Shown: positions 6,764 through 10,893 of the stretch, in pieces
Layout of the letters: the number at the start of each line of letters is the position of its first letter
Numbering within the stretch: the stretch's first letter is position 1
NCBI GenBank assembly: GCA_051646105.1
Contig: JBOFCO010000047.1
Location: 1 to 10,893 of the forward strand
Reading direction: 5' to 3'
Length of the DNA: 10,893 nt
Origin: JBOFCO01 sp051646105
Lineage (GTDB): Bacteria > Pseudomonadota > Alphaproteobacteria > Rhodobacterales > Rhodobacteraceae
The notes under the pieces: generated by a model
The model's input: the letters and a program-made list of their open reading frames with translations, nothing else
Database searches by the model: none
Told to the model about the DNA's origin: nothing
Position numbers and translations under genes: made by a program

Positions 6764-6782
6764 TAGCGCAAAGAATGCGCTA
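6764..6782 (+). promoter_or_regulatory. Perfect 7-bp inverted repeat (TAGCGCA-N5-TGCGCTA), candidate operator
   Basis: TAGCGCA (6764-6770) and TGCGCTA (6776-6782) are exact reverse complements separated by AAGAA. The 19-bp dyad stands in the non-coding gap 112 bases before the binding-protein start. It could bind a dimeric repressor or form a small hairpin. AraC-type proteins usually prefer direct repeats, so if this is an operator it may serve a different regulator. No convincing -35/-10 pair was found around it. Confidence 0.35.
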
Positions 6783-6881
6783 CTGTGTCTGGCCATATGG
6801 GTTCACGCCGCTCATGGCTGGATGATGCTGTCACGACGTCCGATCGCAACTGCCGGTATTCAAGAGCAGGTAAAGCCACTC

Positions 6882-6887
6882 AGGGAG
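6882..6887 (+). promoter_or_regulatory. Strong ribosome binding site deciding the binding-protein start
   Basis: AGGGAG lies six bases before the ATG at 6894. It supports that start over the upstream in-frame ATG codons at 6822 and 6825, which have no such motif. Confidence 0.75.
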
Positions 6888-6893
6888 ACAACG

Positions 6894-8597
6894 ATGACCG
6901 AACTGACCAAAATCGCGCTGCCGCTGCATCCCGCAGCAGAACTTTATGCCGGTGAATGCCGGGCGGGGCTGATGGACCGGCGGGAGTTTCTGACCCGCGT
7001 TTCCGCCCTGGGCGTCGCTACAGGCGCCGCATATGGACTGATCGGCCTGCCCATGCCCGCCCAGGCACAGGAAGCCCCGGTAGCGGGAGGCACGCTGCGC
7101 ATGAATATGGAAACCCGCCCGACCAAAGACCCGCGCATCTGGGACTGGTCGGAAATGGCGAACTTCTGCCGGGGCTGGCTGGATTATCTGGTGGAATACA
7201 ATGCCGACGGCACGTTCCGCGGCATGCTGCTGGAAAGCTGGGAAGCGAATGCCGACGCGACCGAGTATACGCTTAAGGTCCGTCAGGGCGTAAAGTGGAA
7301 CAATGGCAAGGATCTGACAGCGGATCACATTGCCTTCAACATCACCCGCTGGTGTGACGGGCGTGTCGAAGGCAATTCGATGGCGACCCGCATGGCTTCG
7401 ATCTGCGAAGAGATCACCGAGACGAAGCCTGATCCGGAAGATGCTGCCAAGACCGTCGAGGTCAAGGTGCTGCAGCCAAAGGCAGGCGCGATTACGGTTG
7501 TCGATGCGGCGACGATCAAGCTGGTGCTGGGCACGCCGGACATCGCCTTGATACCCAATATGTCGGACTATCCGGCGGCCATCGTTCACCCCAGCTTTGA
7601 CGGCGGCGATCCTGCGGCCAATCCTGTCGGCACCGGCCCCTATCTGCCGGAAACGAACGAGGTTGGCGTGAAACAGGTTCTGGTCCTGAACAAGGATCAC
7701 ACCTGGTGGGGGACGGCGGCCTATGGCGGGCCTTATCTGGACCGCATCGAATATATCGACTACGGCACCGACCCTGCATCCGTTGTGGCGGCGGCTGAAT
7801 CCGAAGAAATCGACCTGACCTACCGGACAGAAGGCGACTTCGTCGAAGTATTTGACGGTCTGGGCTGGGAGAAATCCGAGGCGATCACCTCGGGCACGCT
7901 TGCCGTGCGGTTCCACCATGCCGCCGCACCCTATGACAATCCCGAGGTGCGCAAGGCGCTTCAACTTGCCGTCGACAATGCGGTAGTTCTGGAACTGGGC
8001 TATGCCGGTCTGGGACAGGTTGCCGAAAACCACCACGTCTGTCCGATCCATCCGGAATATGCCGAGCTGCCGAAAATCGCCCCCGATCCGGCAGCGGCCA
8101 AGGCTGCCATCGATGCAGCAGGTCATGCAGATACCGAATTCGAACTGATCTCACTGGATGACAACTGGCAGTCGGCAACCTGCGATGCGGTGGCCGCGCA
8201 AATCCGTGATGCGGGCATCAAGATCAAGCGCACCATCCTGCCGGGATCGACCTTCTGGAACGACTGGCTGAAATACCCGTTCTCGGCCACGGAATGGAAC
8301 ATGCGCCCGCTTGGTGTGCAGGTGCTGGCGCTGGCCTACAAATCAGGCGTGGCATGGAACGAAAGCGCCTTTGCCAACACCGAGTTCGATGAAAAGCTGG
8401 CCGAGGCGCTGGCCATCGCCGATGCCGACAAACGGCGGGAGGTGATGGTGCGGCTGGAACAGATCATGCAGGAACAGGGTGTGCTGATCCAGCCGTACTG
8501 GCGGTCGCTTTACCGGCATTCGAACGGAAAGGTGAAAGGGGCCGAGATGCACCCGACGTTCGAACATCACCATTACAAATGGTGGGTGGCGGCCTGA
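6894..8597 (+). CDS. Tat-exported ABC transporter substrate-binding protein, family 5
   Basis: This is the periplasmic solute receptor of a peptide/nickel/opine-type ABC importer. The protein has 567 residues. The first 27 residues precede a twin-arginine motif, MDRREFLTR (27-35), followed by a hydrophobic stretch (36-54) and a likely cleavage after AQA (58). The mature part shows family 5 hallmarks: YTLKVRQGVKWNNGKDLTAD (125-144), PVGTGPY (244-250), and NPEVRKALQLAVDN (349-362). The tail ends FEHHHYKWWVAA. The start was chosen on the strong AGGGAG. A shorter start at the ATG just before DRREFL (6972) is possible. Tat rather than Sec export suggests folding before export, and no metal-ligand cluster is obvious. 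Two permease genes follow on the same strand, the first 75 bases downstream. The substrate cannot be told from sequence; peptides, sugars and opines are all known ligands in this family. Confidence 0.93.
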   Translation: MTELTKIALPLHPAAELYAGECRAGLMDRREFLTRVSALGVATGAAYGLIGLPMPAQAQEAPVAGGTLRMNMETRPTKDPRIWDWSEMANFCRGWLDYLVEYNADGTFRGMLLESWEANADATEYTLKVRQGVKWNNGKDLTADHIAFNITRWCDGRVEGNSMATRMASICEEITETKPDPEDAAKTVEVKVLQPKAGAITVVDAATIKLVLGTPDIALIPNMSDYPAAIVHPSFDGGDPAANPVGTGPYLPETNEVGVKQVLVLNKDHTWWGTAAYGGPYLDRIEYIDYGTDPASVVAAAESEEIDLTYRTEGDFVEVFDGLGWEKSEAITSGTLAVRFHHAAAPYDNPEVRKALQLAVDNAVVLELGYAGLGQVAENHHVCPIHPEYAELPKIAPDPAAAKAAIDAAGHADTEFELISLDDNWQSATCDAVAAQIRDAGIKIKRTILPGSTFWNDWLKYPFSATEWNMRPLGVQVLALAYKSGVAWNESAFANTEFDEKLAEALAIADADKRREVMVRLEQIMQEQGVLIQPYWRSLYRHSNGKVKGAEMHPTFEHHHYKWWVAA

Positions 8598-8662
8598 TCG
8601 CACCTGAACCGGGCTGGCCGGGCGCGGTTGACCGCCCCGGCCGCTTCGGCAGATCACGATAT

Positions 8663-8670
8663 GGGGGGGG
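8663..8670 (+). repeat. Run of eight G in the first permease ribosome-binding region
   Basis: Eight consecutive G residues lie two bases before the ATG at 8673 and serve as the only Shine-Dalgarno-like sequence for it. The run lies inside an alternative four-codon extension from the ATG at 8661. Homopolymers of this length can vary by slippage or sequencing error. Confidence 0.6.
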
Positions 8671-8672
8671 CG

Positions 8673-9710
8673 ATGCTGACATTTCTGCTGCGACGGCTGG
8701 CCACCTTGATCCTGTCCGCCCTGTGCCTGACCTTTGTCGTCTTTTATCTGACCAACCTGCCGCCGAACCTGGAAAAGATAGCCAAATCCGAAGCCGGCGC
8801 ACGGATTTCCGATGCCGAAGTGACAAGCTGGCTTGACAAGAACGGCTATGGTCGTCCGGTGCTGCTGCGTTATGGCGAATGGTTGGGCGTCGTGCCAGGC
8901 TGGACGGGGCAGGATCAGGGCCGCCCGACCGGGCGCTGCCTTGCCGTGTCAGCCGATGCCCCCCCGCGCTATTGTGGTATAGTGCAGGGCTGGTGGGGCA
9001 TGTCGAACGTGTTCAAGGCCCCTGTTTCCGAAATCATCGCCACACGCCTGTCGCTGACCGGCTGGCTCATGCTTTGCGTCATGGTGCTGATGGTGCCGCT
9101 GGCGCTGCTGATCGGCGTGCTGGCGGGGATGCGCGAAGGATCAAAGCTGGACCGGACGCTTTCCGCCGTGTCGATCACCACGACTGCGACGCCCGAATAT
9201 GTCTCGGGCGTGCTGTTCATCGCGGTCTTTGCCTCCTCTGCATTCGGGCTGAAATGGTTCAAGGGCACTGCGACGACGGCGATGGAGGATATCACCTTTG
9301 AAAATTTCTTCCTGCCGGTCGCCACCATCGCGCTTTACGGCACCGGCTATATCGCCCGCATGACCCGCGCCAGCATGGCCGAGGTGATGCAGGCGCAATA
9401 CATCCGCACCGCGCGGCTGAAAGGGCTTTCCTTCGGCAAGGTGGTGATGCGCCACGCCCTGCGCAACGCGCTGATCGCCCCATTCACCGTCATCATGCTG
9501 CAATTCCCCTGGCTGCTGAACGGCGTGGTGATCGTGGAAACCCTGTTCAACTACAAAGGTTTCGGCTGGGCCTTGGTCGAGGCTGCGGGCAACAATGACA
9601 TCGACCTGCTGCTGGGCTGCTCGGTCGTGGCCGTGGTGGTGGTGCTGGTCAGCCAGCTTTTGTCGGACATCGGTTATGTCTGGCTTAACCCCCGCATCCG
9701 GGTCAGTTGA
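8673..9710 (+). CDS. ABC transporter permease, DppB/OppB type, with enlarged periplasmic loop
   Basis: This is the first inner-membrane channel subunit of the importer. The 345 residues give a first helix at about 8-28, then a long periplasmic segment (29-125), then five further hydrophobic segments at about 128-152, 174-192, 210-226, 266-288 and 312-334. The coupling loop that meets the ATPase, YIRTARLKGLSFGKVVMRHA (243-262), has the expected conserved glycine. The end, LSDIGYVWLNPRIRVS, is typical of the family. The loop after RYGEWLGVVPGW carries an insert of about 30-40 residues relative to classic DppB, with cysteines at 89 and 101. ATG at 8673 was chosen because family members begin MxxFxxRRL. 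ATG 8661 and TTG 8628 lie in frame upstream. It lies 75 bases after the binding-protein stop and 6 bases before the next permease. Confidence 0.92.
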   Translation: MLTFLLRRLATLILSALCLTFVVFYLTNLPPNLEKIAKSEAGARISDAEVTSWLDKNGYGRPVLLRYGEWLGVVPGWTGQDQGRPTGRCLAVSADAPPRYCGIVQGWWGMSNVFKAPVSEIIATRLSLTGWLMLCVMVLMVPLALLIGVLAGMREGSKLDRTLSAVSITTTATPEYVSGVLFIAVFASSAFGLKWFKGTATTAMEDITFENFFLPVATIALYGTGYIARMTRASMAEVMQAQYIRTARLKGLSFGKVVMRHALRNALIAPFTVIMLQFPWLLNGVVIVETLFNYKGFGWALVEAAGNNDIDLLLGCSVVAVVVVLVSQLLSDIGYVWLNPRIRVS

Positions 9711-9716
9711 GGGCCG

Positions 9717-10871
9717 ATGATGGAGGAACTTGGCGCAGGCGGTATTCTCTGGGCGATGGCAGTCAGGTTCTGGCCGGTCTGGCTGGCGCTGATCGCTACC
9801 TTTGCGCTTTCCGTCACCTTCAAACGGCGGCTTGGCCTGTATGGCAAGTTGTTTGACAGCCCGATCGGCATGACCGGGTTCGGGTTGGTGATGTTCTGGA
9901 CATTTACGGCGCTGTTTGCCGATCTGATCATCACGCATGACATCTTGACCGCCGTATCGGGGATGAAAAACAAGCCCCCCGGAACGCCGGTGCCCGATGG
10001 AACTTCGGTTTTTCTACTGGGGGGGGACAATCTTGGTCGCGACGTTTTCAGCCGTGTGGTGATGGGTGCACGGCGGGTGCTGGCGATTGCGCCCCCCGCA
10101 ACGCTGTTCGCCTTTATGGTCGGGATCAGCCTTGGCCTGCCCGCAGGCTATTTCGGCGGCAGGCTGGATACGGCCCTGTCCTTCATCGCCAATATCGTTC
10201 TGGCCTTCCCGGTGATCCTGCTGTTCTACCTGCTCGTCACCCCGGAAATCCGCGAAACTGGCATTCCGGTGGCGTTGGCGGCTGTGTTGTTCCTGTTCCC
10301 GATCCTGTTCCTGTCGGTCTTGTGGAACAGCCGCTATTTTACCGATCCCAAAAGGCGGAACATCTATGTGGGGATCACGCTTGTGCTGGGCTTCTGGGCC
10401 TATTCCGGGCTGGCGTTCAATGCCGATCCCACCGGCATCTGGTCGATGGACCCGAACCTGCTGAACGTGTTCGTTTCCGTCGTGTTCGTGAACGCGCCCA
10501 CGGTGTTCCGCATCGTGCGCGGCATCACCATGGACATCAAGACACGCGACTATGTGGCCGCAGCGCAGACCCGTGGCGAGGGGCCTTGGTACACGATGCT
10601 TTGGGAAATCCTGCCCAATGCGCGCGGGCCGCTGATCGTCGATTTCTGCCTGCGCATCGGCTATACGACGATCCTTCTGGGCACGTTGGGCTTCTTCGGG
10701 CTGGGGGTCGCCCCCGAAAGCCCGGACTGGGGATCGACGATCAATGCGGGGCGCAAGCTGCTGACCGTCGCCCCCTTGCCTGCCATTGTGCCGGCGCTTG
10801 CGTTGATGAGCCTGGTGCTGGGGCTGAACCTGCTGGCGGACGGGCTGCGGGAAGAGAGCTTGAGGGATTGA
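9717..10871 (+). CDS. ABC transporter permease, DppC/OppC type, with extra membrane segments
   Basis: This is the second channel subunit of the importer, expected to pair with the preceding permease. Its 384 residues are longer than the roughly 280-310 of classic DppC/OppC. It has a hydrophobic segment at 15-33 ahead of the usual first helix (50-72). The conserved GGDNLGRDVFSRVVMGARR is at 102-120, LAFP at 162-165, the coupling loop at about 279-300 (YVAAAQTRGEGPWYTMLWEI), and GLGVAPESPDWGSTI at 328-342. The C-terminal NLLADGLRE is typical. Between LAFP and the coupling loop lie about 108 residues instead of about 40. The excess includes two likely extra helices (about 184-203 and 216-234) split by a basic stretch, DPKRRN. 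The ATG at 9717 is directly followed by a second ATG. The stop is followed at once by GAGGAAAG, a ribosome-site-like sequence for a next gene that is cut off. Confidence 0.92.
   Translation: MMEELGAGGILWAMAVRFWPVWLALIATFALSVTFKRRLGLYGKLFDSPIGMTGFGLVMFWTFTALFADLIITHDILTAVSGMKNKPPGTPVPDGTSVFLLGGDNLGRDVFSRVVMGARRVLAIAPPATLFAFMVGISLGLPAGYFGGRLDTALSFIANIVLAFPVILLFYLLVTPEIRETGIPVALAAVLFLFPILFLSVLWNSRYFTDPKRRNIYVGITLVLGFWAYSGLAFNADPTGIWSMDPNLLNVFVSVVFVNAPTVFRIVRGITMDIKTRDYVAAAQTRGEGPWYTMLWEILPNARGPLIVDFCLRIGYTTILLGTLGFFGLGVAPESPDWGSTINAGRKLLTVAPLPAIVPALALMSLVLGLNLLADGLREESLRD
10019..10026 (+). repeat. Run of eight G within the second permease gene
   Basis: Eight G residues span the LGGD codons just before the conserved NLGRD motif. 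The frame is intact on both sides, so the length shown is consistent with a working gene. A one-base change here would truncate the protein early. Confidence 0.6.
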
Positions 10872-10878
10872 GGAAAGC

Positions 10879-10893
10879 GGGGGGGGGGGGGGG
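10879..10893 (+). repeat. Terminal run of fifteen G at the window edge
   Basis: The last 15 bases are all G, directly after GAGGAAAGC that follows the permease stop. A genuine G-tract before the next gene is possible, but a run reaching exactly to the end also fits a contig end or a poly-G read artefact. A start codon for an ATPase gene would be expected here and is not seen. Confidence 0.6.

Noticed and set aside
6794..6799. CATATG as a -10 box for the binding-protein gene
   Set aside because: No acceptable -35 hexamer lies at the right distance, so a promoter call is not supported.
6822..6893. Longer start for the binding protein
   Set aside because: There is no ribosome site at 6822, whereas AGGGAG stands six bases before the ATG at 6894. 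The extra 24 residues look like translated leader.
6831..8126. 431-codon open frame on the minus strand over the binding-protein gene
   Set aside because: It mirrors the codon pattern of the well-supported binding protein, and no motif or ribosome site supports it.

Overview
The window is GC-rich and densely coded. It looks like a chromosomal segment from an alphaproteobacterium, most likely of the Rhodobacteraceae. That assignment rests on the gene order pyrH-frr-uppS-cdsA-dxr-rseP, the protein sequence styles, and the form of the Tat-exported family 5 binding protein with its permeases. It is inference from recognition, not a database search. No RNA genes, insertion sequences, CRISPR arrays or phage genes were found.

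Left half (1-4656, minus strand): a conserved housekeeping run transcribed right to left. PyrH (UMP kinase) and Frr (ribosome recycling factor) come first. UppS (undecaprenyl-PP synthase), CdsA (CDP-diacylglycerol synthase), Dxr (first committed step of the MEP isoprenoid pathway) and the N-terminal third of RseP (site-2 membrane protease, cut by the window edge) follow. From uppS to rseP the gaps are only 4-6 bases, so this part is almost certainly one operon with coupled translation. The uppS-frr gap is 30 bases. The frr-pyrH gap is 115 bases and carries two abutting palindromes. The genes join nucleotide supply, translation, isoprenoid/lipid-carrier supply, phospholipid supply and envelope proteolysis.

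Middle (4657-6666): miaA (tRNA A37 dimethylallyltransferase) is divergent from pyrH across 120 bases that hold a candidate pyrH promoter and two mutually exclusive hairpins. MiaA uses DMAPP, a product of the pathway that Dxr starts. Next comes a cupin/AraC-type regulator on the same strand.

Right half (6667-10893, plus strand): a peptide/nickel/opine-type (family 5) ABC importer, comprising a Tat-exported binding protein and two permeases with unusual inserted segments. The ATPase gene or genes are not in the window but would be expected just beyond it. The 227-base gap between the regulator and the binding protein contains a perfect 7-bp inverted repeat and a tandem imperfect repeat. These are plausible operators, so the AraC protein may control the importer; its ligand cannot be read from sequence. 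The window ends in 15 consecutive G residues, which may be a contig-end artefact.

I see no clear candidate for a wholly new system. The points most worth checking are the atypical permease pair and the putative operators upstream of the importer.
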